A model generated the notes under the pieces. The model did no database searches. It was given only the letters and a program-made list of their open reading frames with translations, and was not told where the DNA came from. A stretch of 64,000 nucleotides of DNA from Kitasatospora sp. A2-31 (GTDB lineage: Bacteria > Actinomycetota > Actinomycetes > Streptomycetales > Streptomycetaceae): the NCBI RefSeq assembly GCF_022288725.1, contig NZ_JAKNTA010000005.1, forward strand, positions 64,198 through 128,197, in the 5' to 3' direction. This document shows positions 39,268-48,499 of this stretch, piece by piece (position 1 is the first letter of the stretch; the number at the start of each line of letters is the position of its first letter). The position numbers and the translations under genes were made by a program.

Positions 39268-40307
39268 GTCGACGACTCGGCCTCGTCCAGAGCCGGCGGG
39301 GGCTCCGCACCCGCGGCGCGGCGGGTCTGCACGGGGATCCCGGCCGGCTGCGCGGCGCCCCCCGACCGGGGCCGGCCCCGGTCGGCCGGGGCCGGATCGG
39401 GATCAGGTGGGGCGGCAGGGGCGTTGGCCACCTCGCGGAGGAGGGAGAGCAGGAGCTCCTCGTAGGTGGAGAGGGGGCGGGCGACGGTCCAGTTGGCGGT
39501 GACCGTGCGGGGCGTCGGGCCGGGGTGGACGCGGAGTTCGGCCAGGACGCCGTGAAGGAGCTCGAAGCGGACCGAGCGCCGGGGGACCAGGCTGATGCCC
39601 AGGCCGATCCGGACGGCTTCCCGGACGCTCTCCGTGCCCCACAGGTCGAGGGTGCGCGCGCCGACGAGGTCCCAGGTGTGCAGGAGCTCCAGCAGCTGCC
39701 GCCGGGTCTGGGAGCCCGGTTCGAGGAGGAGGAAGGACTCGGCGGAGAGGTCCGCCGGTGTGACCTCCTGACCGGCCAGCGGGTGGTCGGGCGCGCAGAT
39801 CAGCAACATCTCGTCGCTGGCGAGCTCCTCCGACTCGTACCGCCCCGGGGGCAGCGGGCCGTCGGCCACGCCGACGCCGATCCGGCCCTGCTGGAGGGCG
39901 CCGGCCAGGCACTCGGGGCTGTTGACGACCACGGTGAACAGCCCGTCGGGTTCGCGCCGCCGCAGTTCGCGCATGACCGCCGGCAGCAGGTAGTCGCCCA
40001 CGGCGGCCGTGCTGCCGACCACCAGGCGCTCGTTGGGCCACCGCGCGGCCGCCTGGACGGCGCCGACGGCGTGGTCGGCGAGCGCCAGCATCTCCTTGGT
40101 CTGGGCGAGCAGGACCCGGCCGGCGGGGGTGGGGCGGATCTTCGGGCCGGAGCGGTCGACCAGGACGGTCCGCAGCGACGCCTCGAGGTTCTGCACCTGC
40201 TTGGAGACCGACGACTGGCTCAGGAACAGCACCTGGGCCGCCGCGGAGAACCCACCACATTCGATGACCTTCGCGAAGATCGCCAGCTGGTTCAGGTTGA
40301 GTCGCAT
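39255..40307 (-). CDS. LysR-family transcriptional regulator
   Basis: This 350-residue protein starts at the ATG at 40307 (MRLNLNQLAIF). The winged HTH is clear: GGFSAAAQVLFLSQSSVSKQ followed by VQNLE. The effector-binding domain contains LVVGSTAAVGDYLLPAVM and GLGISLVPRRSV, close to CysB/CbbR-type members. A Pro-rich tail of about 50 residues follows the domain. It is convergent with the YoaK-like gene and has a long upstream region, so its target may be elsewhere or itself. Confidence 0.9.
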   Translation of the reverse strand: MRLNLNQLAIFAKVIECGGFSAAAQVLFLSQSSVSKQVQNLEASLRTVLVDRSGPKIRPTPAGRVLLAQTKEMLALADHAVGAVQAAARWPNERLVVGSTAAVGDYLLPAVMRELRRREPDGLFTVVVNSPECLAGALQQGRIGVGVADGPLPPGRYESEELASDEMLLICAPDHPLAGQEVTPADLSAESFLLLEPGSQTRRQLLELLHTWDLVGARTLDLWGTESVREAVRIGLGISLVPRRSVRFELLHGVLAELRVHPGPTPRTVTANWTVARPLSTYEELLLSLLREVANAPAAPPDPDPAPADRGRPRSGGAAQPAGIPVQTRRAAGAEPPPALDEAESSTHSR

Positions 40308-41046
40308 CACGGCCCCGATCGCGTGAATGTGGTGCAGGGCATTAGGGCCTGGGGGCCGTGCGGCAGACGTCCGCAGTTCCTGCCGTCCCCCGGTGGGGGC
40401 CACAGCCTACAAGCAACCGGGAGAATACCTGTTCGGTCGGCACAATTGCCTTGCCGGACCGGCGTTCGTCGATTCGAGGGCTGAACGGGACGGTCGACGC
40501 TTCGCCGGTGATCCCTCCTGATCGGACCGAAGCGGTCGGTGATCATGGTTATGTGATGGCAAGTCAGATGTGATCGGGGATGAATTCGCGATCGATCCGG
40601 CTCGGTTGTGAGGACTTTGTGCGATCGGGGTCCCGGGGGTGAGGGTGCGCGTACGACCATCGTACGGTCGCCGGGTCGTGTACGTGCGGCCCTTGCGGGG
40701 CGGTGTCGACGGCGGCCGTTCGGGGGTGCGGGGCGCGGCTCGGAAGATAACGGATCGATAACGTGGCGGGACGGAACCTCCTGCGGCCCATCTCTAAACA
40801 TGTCCGGCCCGGTCGGGTCGGGGATTCGAGAGAGAGGGGTGTCGCCATGCGGGAAGCATGCTCCGGCAGCAGGTCGCCGGTGCCGACTCCGTACGAACTC
40901 TTCGTGCTGGGGCGGGGTGCCGGCGGAACGGTCGCCACCGGGTCGCGGTGCGTCGGGTCGCGTCCCGCCCGGCCCGTCCGGGTCGGCGTGCTCTCGAGGG
41001 GTTCCGGTGGCGGGAACTGTCTCGACGCCGCGGGAAGGGGGCCGCG
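40308..41046. other. 739-base intergenic region
   Basis: The region lies between the divergent LysR and PucR-like genes. No frame has convincing coding bias. It is locally less GC-rich around 40540-40620 and 40740-40800, as expected for promoters. I see no clear operator. Confidence 0.35.
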
Positions 41047-42069
41047 ATGAGCGACCTCGCCCTCCCGGGGGCCGTCGGTCGCCGGGAACCCGTACAGCGC
41101 CGCCTCGCCGGTCACGCCGGCACGACGAGTCGCAGCGGCGCGGCGGGCCAGAGCGGTGCGGTGAGCCGTGGCGGCGCGGTCGGTCGCGGTGGCACCGTGA
41201 GCCGCGGCGGCGCGGTGGGCCAGGGCGGCACGGTGGGCCACGGTGGTACGGCCGTCGGCCGGGCCGGCACGGCAGGCCGAAGTGGCGTGACGGGCCACGG
41301 CGGCACGACGGGTCGTCAAGGCGCGGCGCGACACGGCGACACGATGGGGCGGACCGGCGCAGGTCACGGTCCCCGCGGTGGCCGGGGGCGCACCCAGCCG
41401 ACCACGGTCCAGGCGGTGGCGCTGTACTCGTCTCCCGGGACGCCGCCGCCGGGACTCTCCGGCGCGGAGGTCGTCGCCGGCACCAAGGGGACGCTCCCCT
41501 ACCTGCTGATCCCGGACCCGCTGCCGGGCATGCCCCGGGCGCTCGCCCTCTGGTTGGAGGGGCGGACCGCCGTGGTGGGGCCGGCCGTACCGGTCGAGGA
41601 CGCGGTGGTCTCGCTCGGCTGGGCCCGCAAACTGCTGACGATGGTGCCGCAGGGAGCCTCCGCCGGGATCCACTTCGTCGAGGACCACCTGGCGACCCTC
41701 ATGCTCTTCCAGGACCCGCTGCTGGCGAGCCACCTCTCCGCCAAGTGGCTCGGACGCCTCGCCGACATGACGCCGCAGCAGCGGCAGTGGACGGAGGAGA
41801 CGCTGCTCGCCTGGCTGGAGGGTGGTGGCACGCTCCCGGCCGCCCGGCTGCTCCGCATCCATCCGCAGGCCGTCCGGAACCGGCTGCGCAACCTGGAGAA
41901 GGTGTTCGGCAGCGGTCTGCGCGACCCCCGGGCCAGGTTCGAGCTCCTGCTGGCGCTGAAGATCCAGATCATGGCGTCCGAGTACGCCCGCCTGCGCCGC
42001 AGAGCGGGGATGCTCTCCCTGCTCCAGACCACGGGGCCCCATCGGAACCTCCGGACGAACGGGCACTGA
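41047..42069 (+). CDS. PucR-type HTH regulator with a Gly-rich N-terminus
   Basis: I chose the ATG at 41047, preceded by GGAAGGGGG; the open frame continues upstream without coding character. The 340-residue product begins with about 90 residues of low-complexity sequence (SRGGAVGRGGTVSRGGAVGQ and similar). A globular region follows (LPYLLIPDPLPGMPRALALW, WARKLLTMVPQG). The C-terminal PucR-type HTH_30 reads ETLLAWLEGGGTLPAARLL, then RIHPQAVRNRLRNLEKVFG. Such proteins regulate transcription in response to small molecules. The Gly-rich segment is unlike known PucR proteins and could be disordered. Confidence 0.75.
   Translation: MSDLALPGAVGRREPVQRRLAGHAGTTSRSGAAGQSGAVSRGGAVGRGGTVSRGGAVGQGGTVGHGGTAVGRAGTAGRSGVTGHGGTTGRQGAARHGDTMGRTGAGHGPRGGRGRTQPTTVQAVALYSSPGTPPPGLSGAEVVAGTKGTLPYLLIPDPLPGMPRALALWLEGRTAVVGPAVPVEDAVVSLGWARKLLTMVPQGASAGIHFVEDHLATLMLFQDPLLASHLSAKWLGRLADMTPQQRQWTEETLLAWLEGGGTLPAARLLRIHPQAVRNRLRNLEKVFGSGLRDPRARFELLLALKIQIMASEYARLRRRAGMLSLLQTTGPHRNLRTNGH
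41110..41360 (+). repeat. imperfect tandem repeats coding for Gly-rich sequence
   Basis: Roughly 21-24-base imperfect repeats of a GGCGGCACGGTGNGCCNNGGCGG-like unit encode repeated RGGxVGxGGT. They account for the low-complexity N-terminus of the PucR-like protein. Confidence 0.6.
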
Positions 42070-42123
42070 GCCCTTCCGCCGGTGCCGGCCGGTCGCGTGC
42101 CGGCGAGGCGCGGCACCCGGCGC

Positions 42124-42144
42124 GTACGGCCCCCGGGGCCGTAC
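42124..42144 (+). terminator. palindrome with 10-bp arms after the PucR-like gene
   Basis: Arms 42124-42133 and 42135-42144 are perfect with one central base, 55 bases after the stop. It is a probable terminator. Confidence 0.5.
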
Positions 42145-42228
42145 CCACTCTCGTCTCCCGGCCGGGCCGGGTGGGTGCCTGCCCGTGACACCACCGCGGT
42201 GTGCGGCTCGTGCAGTCGCCCGCGACCA

Positions 42229-42286
42229 AGCCCGTCATGCCGTCCCCGAGCCCATGTCGTCCCAGAGCCCGTCATGCCGTCCCCGA
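42229..42286 (+). repeat. 21-base direct repeat, two copies
   Basis: Identical 21-base segments at 42229-42249 and 42266-42286 lie in the 477-base gap before the DUF4142 gene. Short direct repeats of GTCGCGCCGTGC follow at about 42296-42325. They could be regulatory or simply expanded sequence. Confidence 0.6.
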
Positions 42287-42546
42287 TCCGGCCCGTCGCG
42301 CCGTGCGTCGCGCCGTGCGTCGCGCCGCCGGCGCTCCCCTCCGGGGTGGTGCCGGGCGTGCGGATCCGGGCCGTCCCCTCGTGGCAGTCGAGCGTCACTG
42401 CCGCGTCATCCCCTCGTCGGCCGCGCCGTCCGTGGACCGCCGCGCGTGGACCAGTCCCGCGCAGGCCACCGGAAGGCCACCCCGGACCCGTTCCGGTGGC
42501 TCCCGCGCGGCCCTGATCCTCCGGGTGCGGTGGAGGAAGAACCCCC

Positions 42547-43275
42547 ATGTCATCTTTGCGGAAGAAGCGCGGACCGGGTGGTGCCGCCTACGGCCTCCCC
42601 CTGGTGAGCCGCGTCCCGAGGTCGTCGGCCACCGTCCTGATCATCGTCGCGATGATCCTGACCGCGGCGGCCCTGGTGTACCCCGTGGCGAAGTCGGCCG
42701 GTGCCTATCGCAGCGCCCCGGTGAGCGACGACCAGGAAGTGGTGCAGACGCCGACCGGGCCGCTCACCGCCCTCGACCGCGACTTCGTAAAGCGGGTGCG
42801 GCTGGCCGGGCTGTGGGAGATCCCCGCGGGCCGGATGGCCCTCGCGAAGGGCACCAGCCCCGAGGTCAAGGTGGCCGGCCAGCACCTGATCGACGGACAC
42901 ACCGACCTCGACCGGGCGGTCCTGACCGCCGCCCAGACGCTGAACCAGAACGTGCCCACCGAGCCGTCGGCCCAGCAGCAGGGCTGGCTCAGGCAGTTGG
43001 AGGCCGCGCAGGGGCCGGAGTTCGACGAGCTCTTCGCCAACCTCCTGCGCAGTGCCCACGGCCAGGTGTTCGCGGTGCTGGCCCAGGTGCGGGCCGGCAC
43101 CCAGAACTCCACGGTCCGGGACCTGGCCAACACGGCCAACGGCACGGTGCTCGACCACATGAACGTCCTGGAGGACACCCGGCTCGTCAAGTTCGACAAG
43201 CTCAGCCCGCCGCCGTCCGGTTCGGCCGCTCCGCCTGCGAGCCGCCCACCGGCGCCCGCCGGATCGACCCGTTAG
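42547..43275 (+). CDS. DUF4142 membrane-anchored protein
   Basis: This 242-residue protein follows GGAGGAAG. One transmembrane helix (about 28-50) anchors it, leaving the rest outside. The DUF4142 four-helix domain is clear: ALDRDFVKRVRLAGLWEIPA, SPEVKVAGQHLIDGH and AHGQVFAVLAQVRAGTQNS, then a helix with VLDHMNVLE. His residues in the helices could bind a metal, as in ferritin-like folds. A Pro/Ser-rich tail ends it. It is the first gene of a rightward envelope and redox set. Confidence 0.88.
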   Translation: MSSLRKKRGPGGAAYGLPLVSRVPRSSATVLIIVAMILTAAALVYPVAKSAGAYRSAPVSDDQEVVQTPTGPLTALDRDFVKRVRLAGLWEIPAGRMALAKGTSPEVKVAGQHLIDGHTDLDRAVLTAAQTLNQNVPTEPSAQQQGWLRQLEAAQGPEFDELFANLLRSAHGQVFAVLAQVRAGTQNSTVRDLANTANGTVLDHMNVLEDTRLVKFDKLSPPPSGSAAPPASRPPAPAGSTR

Positions 43276-43346
43276 ACGACGACCCGGCCGAGGGCTGTCC
43301 GCGGCCTGCCCGGCAGGCCCGATCCCGTCTGAGGAGTGTGAAGAAC

Positions 43347-44744
43347 ATGAAGTCCCATAAACGTGGCACGTCGAAGAGAAGGGCCGGCGCCCTGCTGCTG
43401 GCGGTGGTCCTGGGCACCGGTGCGGTGGGAACGGTGGTGTCGGTCGCCTTCGCCGGTCAGCGCCAGTCGAGCTCGAAGTCGGCGTCCCCCCAGGTCGGCA
43501 CCGTCGCCTGCGCCGACGCCGGGGTGGCCCTGAACGAGGTGCCGGAATCCTCCCAGGAGGCGGTGGACAAGAACCTCGCCGACCTCGACGTCCAGGTGGC
43601 GGACGCGTTCAGCCGACTGGCCGCGCCCGCTCCGGGCGACAACGAGAAGCGCGTCATGGACGATCTCGCCGGCAAGCGCGCGGAAACCCTGAAGAAGCTG
43701 TCGGACAGCGCCGGTCCGGACTCCGGTCTGCCGAAGGACCTCTCGGGCATGGCACGGTGCACGGTCCGGAACGACCTGGTGGTCCAGGACGCGGCCAAGG
43801 GGTTCAGCGCGGACGGCATGGGCGGCGCCGTCGCCGAGACCAAGGCCGCCGCGCAGGTGAAGTCCCTCTCCAAGAACAAGAACGGGTTCGTCGACATCCG
43901 GAACGTTTCCCCGAACGTCTCCGCGCCCGCCAAGAAGGGGTCGGCCACCGGCTCCTTCACCTCCCGGTGCGGGCGCAACGAGAACCGCCACCTCAACCCC
44001 GACAACGTGATCGTCGCCCCCGGCGTGAGCAACGGCGCGCACCACATGCACGACTACGTGGGGAACGTGGCCACGGACGCGTTCTCCTCCAACGCCAAGC
44101 TCGCCGCGTCGGGCACCACCTGCTCCAACGGCGACGGATCGGCGTACTACTGGCCCGTCCTGCGCGTCTTCGACGGCACCAACGAGAAGGACGCCAAGGC
44201 GCCCGGTGGCGGCAAGGACAAGAACGTGGGACGGATCCTGCAGCCGGCCGAGGCGAACATCACGTACACCTCGACCGTCGGGAACCAGGTCCAGCCGATG
44301 AAGCAGTTCCTGCGCATCCTCACGGGCGACGCCAAGGCCTTCACCAACGGGCCGGCGAACGCCCACGCGTCCTGGAGCTGCACGGGCTTCGAGAACCGCC
44401 AGGTCGTCGACAAGTACCCGATCTGCCCGAAGGGGAGCCGGGTCGTGCGGACGCTGAAGTTCCCGGACTGCTGGGACGGCAAGAACATCGACAGCGCCAA
44501 CCACCGGACGCACACCGCCTTCTCCAACGCTTCGGGCGCGTGCCCGAAGAACTTCAAGGTGATCCCCCAGCTGGTCGAGCGCGTCGCCTACGACGTGCCG
44601 GCCGGGGTCCGGTTCGCGGTCGACAGCTTCCCCGAGCAACTGCACAACCCGATCACCGATCACGGTGACTTCATCAACAACATGAGCAAGAACCTGCAGG
44701 ACCAGATGGTCAGTTGCATCAACCAGGGGCGTCGCTGCGGGTGA
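43347..44744 (+). CDS. secreted DUF1996 protein
   Basis: This 465-residue protein starts at the ATG at 43347, with GAGGAG upstream. A twin-Lys/Arg n-region and hydrophobic core (about 13-36) form a signal. The DUF1996 domain occupies the C-terminal 300 residues, with NPDNVIVAPGVSNGAHHMHD and YVGN, then ASWSCTGF and a cysteine-rich LKFPDCWDGKN and HRTHTAFSNASGACP. The conserved His-His-x-His-Asp suggests metal or sugar chemistry, but no function is known. The N-terminal 130 residues are helical and specific to this locus. Confidence 0.85.
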   Translation: MKSHKRGTSKRRAGALLLAVVLGTGAVGTVVSVAFAGQRQSSSKSASPQVGTVACADAGVALNEVPESSQEAVDKNLADLDVQVADAFSRLAAPAPGDNEKRVMDDLAGKRAETLKKLSDSAGPDSGLPKDLSGMARCTVRNDLVVQDAAKGFSADGMGGAVAETKAAAQVKSLSKNKNGFVDIRNVSPNVSAPAKKGSATGSFTSRCGRNENRHLNPDNVIVAPGVSNGAHHMHDYVGNVATDAFSSNAKLAASGTTCSNGDGSAYYWPVLRVFDGTNEKDAKAPGGGKDKNVGRILQPAEANITYTSTVGNQVQPMKQFLRILTGDAKAFTNGPANAHASWSCTGFENRQVVDKYPICPKGSRVVRTLKFPDCWDGKNIDSANHRTHTAFSNASGACPKNFKVIPQLVERVAYDVPAGVRFAVDSFPEQLHNPITDHGDFINNMSKNLQDQMVSCINQGRRCG

Positions 44745-44829
44745 CCCGCCCCTCCGGGGCCGGCCCGCGCCGGCCGGTCCCGGAACCAGGTTCGACAGCA
44801 GGTTCAGGACGAGGCCGGAGGGCTCAGCA

Positions 44830-45795
44830 ATGGTGAGAGGGCAGAGGCGGCGGTCGCGGCGGTTCGGCCCGGTGCCGCGGAACGCCGAGCGGCCCGGTCG
44901 GTCGCGCGCGGCGGCCGAGGGCGAACAGCCCGCGGAGGGCGGTCGCAAGCGGTTGGGTCCGTGGTCGTTCCTGCCGCTGTTGGCGGCGGGGCTGGCGGTG
45001 ACGGCCGTCGTCGTGGACCCCAGACTGCAGGCGTTCCTGACGTTCGCCGTCGGTGTGCTGGCACTCGTGTCGTTCACCTCCGCGGTCCTGTGGGGCCTGG
45101 CGGCGACCGACCGGCTGGTCCTGAGCCCGTCGCACCGGCTCGTCGCGCAGGCCGTCCACCGGACGCTGGGCGTCGCGGGCGTCGTCTTCCTGGTCCTGCA
45201 CGTCTGGATGAAACTGATCGTGGGACAGATCGGCGCTCTCGCGGCCTTCGTGCCGTTCGCCGACCCGGTCAAGCCGGTGGTCTTCGGACTGGGGACCGTC
45301 GCCGGGTACCTGTTCCCCGCGGTGGCGCTGGCCGGGGCGGCCCGGAGCAGGCTCGCCCGATCGGGTGACGCGCGCCGGTGGAGGGTCATCCACCTGTGCT
45401 CGTACCCGGCGTGGGGAGCGGGCCTGGTCCACGGCCTGCAGTCGGGCCGGGTCGCGGCCCCCTGGGTGGTCGTGCTGTACGGCGTGGCCGTCCTGGGCGT
45501 GGCAGGCGCGCTCACGGTCCGGCTGCTCCTCCAGGACCGTTCCGGCCCGCGCCAGGCCCCCGTACGGCCGCTCCCGCCGGACGCCGGTGGGGCCTCCGAG
45601 GCCACCACCCAGCGCCTGCCGGTGGTCGGGGGGCAGACCGCGGCGGCCGAGCCGGGCCTGGCCGTGGGCCGGGGCTTCGCAGCCGGGCCGGGCCTGGCCG
45701 GAGCCGGCGTCGGACTCGGGGTCGGAGTCGGGGTGGGAGCCGGCATCGGTGCCGGTGCCGGTGCCGGAGTCGGACGTCGGCGGCAGGGCGCGTGA
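44830..45795 (+). CDS. ferric-reductase-like bis-haem membrane protein
   Basis: This 321-residue protein has about six transmembrane segments between residues 44 and 235. Paired histidines fit the ferric-reductase/NOX haem signature: His110 and His124 are separated by 13 residues, and His188 and His201 by 12. This predicts two b-type haems stacked across the membrane. The flavin/NADPH domain of full NOX proteins is absent, and the following gene encodes a NuoF-like flavoprotein that could supply it. The C-terminus is a Gly/Val-rich low-complexity tail. The stop overlaps the next start (GTGA). Confidence 0.8.
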   Translation: MVRGQRRRSRRFGPVPRNAERPGRSRAAAEGEQPAEGGRKRLGPWSFLPLLAAGLAVTAVVVDPRLQAFLTFAVGVLALVSFTSAVLWGLAATDRLVLSPSHRLVAQAVHRTLGVAGVVFLVLHVWMKLIVGQIGALAAFVPFADPVKPVVFGLGTVAGYLFPAVALAGAARSRLARSGDARRWRVIHLCSYPAWGAGLVHGLQSGRVAAPWVVVLYGVAVLGVAGALTVRLLLQDRSGPRQAPVRPLPPDAGGASEATTQRLPVVGGQTAAAEPGLAVGRGFAAGPGLAGAGVGLGVGVGVGAGIGAGAGAGVGRRRQGA

Positions 45796-47234
45796 GCGGC
45801 TACCCCCCACCCGTCCTCTGGTTCGGACGGCCGGTCCTGTTCGCCGGCCTGGAGAGCCTGTACCGGGTCGACTACCGCTCGCACCTCCTGGTCCACGGCC
45901 AGCTGCCGGCGCTGGGCGCGGAGGAGTTGGCCGAGCTGGCCGAGAACGTGGACCTGCGCGGCCGCGGAGGTGCCGGATTCCCCTTCGCCCGGAAGATCAG
46001 GGCGGTCGTCAAATCGGCCGCCCGGCGCCGCACCACGCCGGTCGTGGTCGTCAACGGAACGGAAGGAGAACCGAGTTGCCTGAAGGACACCACGCTGATC
46101 CTGCGCGCCCCGCACCTCGTGGTGGACGGTGCGCTGATCGCGGCCACCGCGCTGGGCGCGGAGCGGGTGGCGATCGGCGTCACCAGGGCCGACACCGAGG
46201 AGTCGCTGCGCCAGGCCCTCGCCGAACGGAGGTCGGTGAAGCCGCCGGTGGAGGTGGTACGCCTGCCCGAGCGGTTCGTGACGGGGGAGGGGAGCTCCCT
46301 CGCCCGCGGCATCACCAACGGGATCGCCCTGCCCCGGGGAGGCGGCGTGCGCACCAGCGACAGCGGTGTCGGGGGAGCCCCCACGCTGCTGTCCAACGCC
46401 GAGACGTACGCCCAGCTCGCCGTGGCCGCCCGCTGGGGTGCGCTGGCCTACCGGGAGAACGGCCTCCCCGACGAACCCGGCACCGTCCTGCTCACCATCG
46501 CCGGCTCGACCGTGGTGGAGACCCCCACCGGGGTGCCGCTGGAGACCGTCCTGGCGGCGTGCGAGCTGGACATCGGACAGGGCGTGCTGGTCGGCGGGTA
46601 CCACGGGAAGTGGCTGACGCCCGACGCGGCCCGCCAGGCGGTGATCTCCCGCCAGTCCTTCCAGCGCCTCGGAGGGGCGCTGGGTGCCGGGGCGATCCTG
46701 CCGCTGCCGGAGACGACCTGCCCGCTGTGGGAGGTCGTCCGGATCTCCCGCTGGATGGCGGACGAGACGGCCGGCCAGTGCGGTCCCTGCTACCTGGGGC
46801 TGCCCGATCTGACCTCGGCCCTGGAGGACCTGGTCCGCGGCGGCGGGCAGCGCGCGCTCGACCGGGTGCAGGCCGGCATGCGGGCGGTCACCGGACGGGG
46901 GGCGTGCAGCCACCCCGACGCCGCCGCCCGGTTCGTGGCCTCGTCCCTGGCCGTGTTCGACGACGACCTGGTCGCGCACTCGTACCAGGGCGGCTGCGGT
47001 CGGCCGTCGCAGGACGTCCTGCCGCTGCCGGAGGTGGAGAGTGCCGGCTCCATCGTCGTCGACTGGACGCTCTGCGAGGCGCACGGCCTGTGCACCGGCG
47101 TCCTGCCCGACGTCATCCGGCTGGGGCCGGACGGGTTCCCCGCCGCCGCCGTGATGCCCGTACCCGCGAGGCTGCTCTCCCAGGCGGCGCGCGCCGTCGA
47201 CCGGTGTCCCGCGCTCGCGCTGCGGATGCAGTGA
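45792..47234 (+). CDS. NuoF-like NADH dehydrogenase flavoprotein with ferredoxin tail
   Basis: This 480-residue protein starts at the GTG at 45792 overlapping the previous stop, so it is translationally coupled. GRGGAGFPFARK (57-68) and VVNGTEGEPSCLKD match the NADH- and FMN-binding parts of NuoF. The SLBB region follows, and QCGPCYLGL with a later GACSHP supplies the [4Fe-4S] cysteines. The C-terminal 65 residues, DWTLCEAHGLCTGVLPD, look like a small ferredoxin with incomplete spacing. It should pass electrons from NAD(P)H to the haem protein encoded just upstream. It lacks the rest of complex I. Confidence 0.85.
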   Translation: MSGYPPPVLWFGRPVLFAGLESLYRVDYRSHLLVHGQLPALGAEELAELAENVDLRGRGGAGFPFARKIRAVVKSAARRRTTPVVVVNGTEGEPSCLKDTTLILRAPHLVVDGALIAATALGAERVAIGVTRADTEESLRQALAERRSVKPPVEVVRLPERFVTGEGSSLARGITNGIALPRGGGVRTSDSGVGGAPTLLSNAETYAQLAVAARWGALAYRENGLPDEPGTVLLTIAGSTVVETPTGVPLETVLAACELDIGQGVLVGGYHGKWLTPDAARQAVISRQSFQRLGGALGAGAILPLPETTCPLWEVVRISRWMADETAGQCGPCYLGLPDLTSALEDLVRGGGQRALDRVQAGMRAVTGRGACSHPDAAARFVASSLAVFDDDLVAHSYQGGCGRPSQDVLPLPEVESAGSIVVDWTLCEAHGLCTGVLPDVIRLGPDGFPAAAVMPVPARLLSQAARAVDRCPALALRMQ

Positions 47235-47416
47235 GGCCGCCACGGCGGTGCCCGTGTCGCTCGTCGGAGCGGCGGACCGATCGAGAGGTTCCGGAGGGCT
47301 ATCGACCCTGACATCCGCGTCCCGTGTCCGGTGCCCGGCGCTCGCCGCCGGACCGGATCACCGGGGACGCACAGATCCACGGAAGGCCAGATTCCACCGA
47401 TGGAAAGGCAAGGAAC

Positions 47417-48499
47417 ATGTTGACGAAGCGATACGGACTGGCCGGGCTCTGTGTCCTGTTGGTCGGGCTCGTGGTGATGGCCCTGTGGGGCAGCATGAGC
47501 AGCAGCGCCAAGACGCCGTCCGGCTCCGGCCAGCTGGTCGGAGCGCAGGACGCCGCGCCGGCCGGTGGCGGGTCCTACGGCTCGTACGGCTCCTACGGGA
47601 GCTCCGGTGGATCGCCGTCCGCCGGTGCGTCGGCGGGTGCGGGTGCATCGGCGGGTGCCTCGGCGGGCTCGTCGGCCGGTGCTTCGGCGGGCGAGGGCAA
47701 GGCCGGGGGAGCGCTGACCGTGCGCACCGACGCCAAGCTCGGCATGGTGGTCACCGACAGTGAGGGCTTCACCCTCTACCGGTTCGACAAGGACATGGCC
47801 AAGCCCCCGATGTCCAACTGCAACGACGGCTGCGCCAAGACCTGGCCGCCGGTCGCCAAGGAGGGCTCGACCGCGGGGACCGGGATCGAGGCGGGCATGC
47901 TCGGCGAGGTCACCCGGGCCGACGGGACGAAGCAGCTCACGCTGGGCGGCTGGCCGGTCTACCGCTACGCGCAGGACTCCGCGGCCGGTGACACCAAGGG
48001 CCAGGGCGTCGGCGGCGTCTGGTTCGCCCTGGCGCCCGACGGCAAGAAGGCGGCCGCCGCGGCCGCCGGTGCGTCGGCCTACCCGTCGGAGACGGCCGGC
48101 GCGGCGTCGAAGCCCCAGCCGGCCCAGCCGGCCCCGGGCGGGGCCCAGGTCTCCGTGACCACCAACGCGCAGCTCGGCCAGATCGTCGTGGACGCGCAGG
48201 GCATGACGCTGTACCAGTACGCTAAGGACCCGTCCTGGCCGATGAAGTCCATGTGCGAGGGCCAGTGCGCGATGACCTGGAAGCCGGCGCCGGCCGTCGA
48301 CCCGAGCCAGGTCAAGGGCGTGGACCCGAAGCTGATCGGCAAGATGCAGCGCAGCGACGGCAGCTGGCAGCTGTCCATCAACTGCAAGCCCGTCTACACC
48401 TTCGCGGGCGACAAGGCCCCCGGTGACGCCAACGGGAACGGCAAGGACAACCTGTGGTCGGCCGTGAACCCCGCCGGGAAGCCGGTGACCGGTAAGTGA
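47417..48499 (+). CDS. SCO0930-like secreted repeat protein
   Basis: This 360-residue protein starts at the ATG at 47417 after AAGGCAAGGAAC. An uncleaved or signal helix (about 6-25) is followed by a Gly/Ser/Ala/Tyr-rich linker. Two secreted-repeat domains (lipoprotein_15 type) follow: LGMVVTDSEGFTLYRFDKD with CNDGCAKTWPP, and LGQIVVDAQGMTLYQYAKD with CEGQCAMTWKP. The usual lipobox is not evident, so it may be anchored by the helix. Similar proteins are encoded beside redox genes in streptomycetes and are suspected to take part in extracellular electron transfer. Confidence 0.85.
   Translation: MLTKRYGLAGLCVLLVGLVVMALWGSMSSSAKTPSGSGQLVGAQDAAPAGGGSYGSYGSYGSSGGSPSAGASAGAGASAGASAGSSAGASAGEGKAGGALTVRTDAKLGMVVTDSEGFTLYRFDKDMAKPPMSNCNDGCAKTWPPVAKEGSTAGTGIEAGMLGEVTRADGTKQLTLGGWPVYRYAQDSAAGDTKGQGVGGVWFALAPDGKKAAAAAAGASAYPSETAGAASKPQPAQPAPGGAQVSVTTNAQLGQIVVDAQGMTLYQYAKDPSWPMKSMCEGQCAMTWKPAPAVDPSQVKGVDPKLIGKMQRSDGSWQLSINCKPVYTFAGDKAPGDANGNGKDNLWSAVNPAGKPVTGK

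Noticed and set aside
43272..47243. 1323-codon leftward frame opposite the redox set
   Set aside because: It spans several real genes on the opposite strand and is explained by codon bias.
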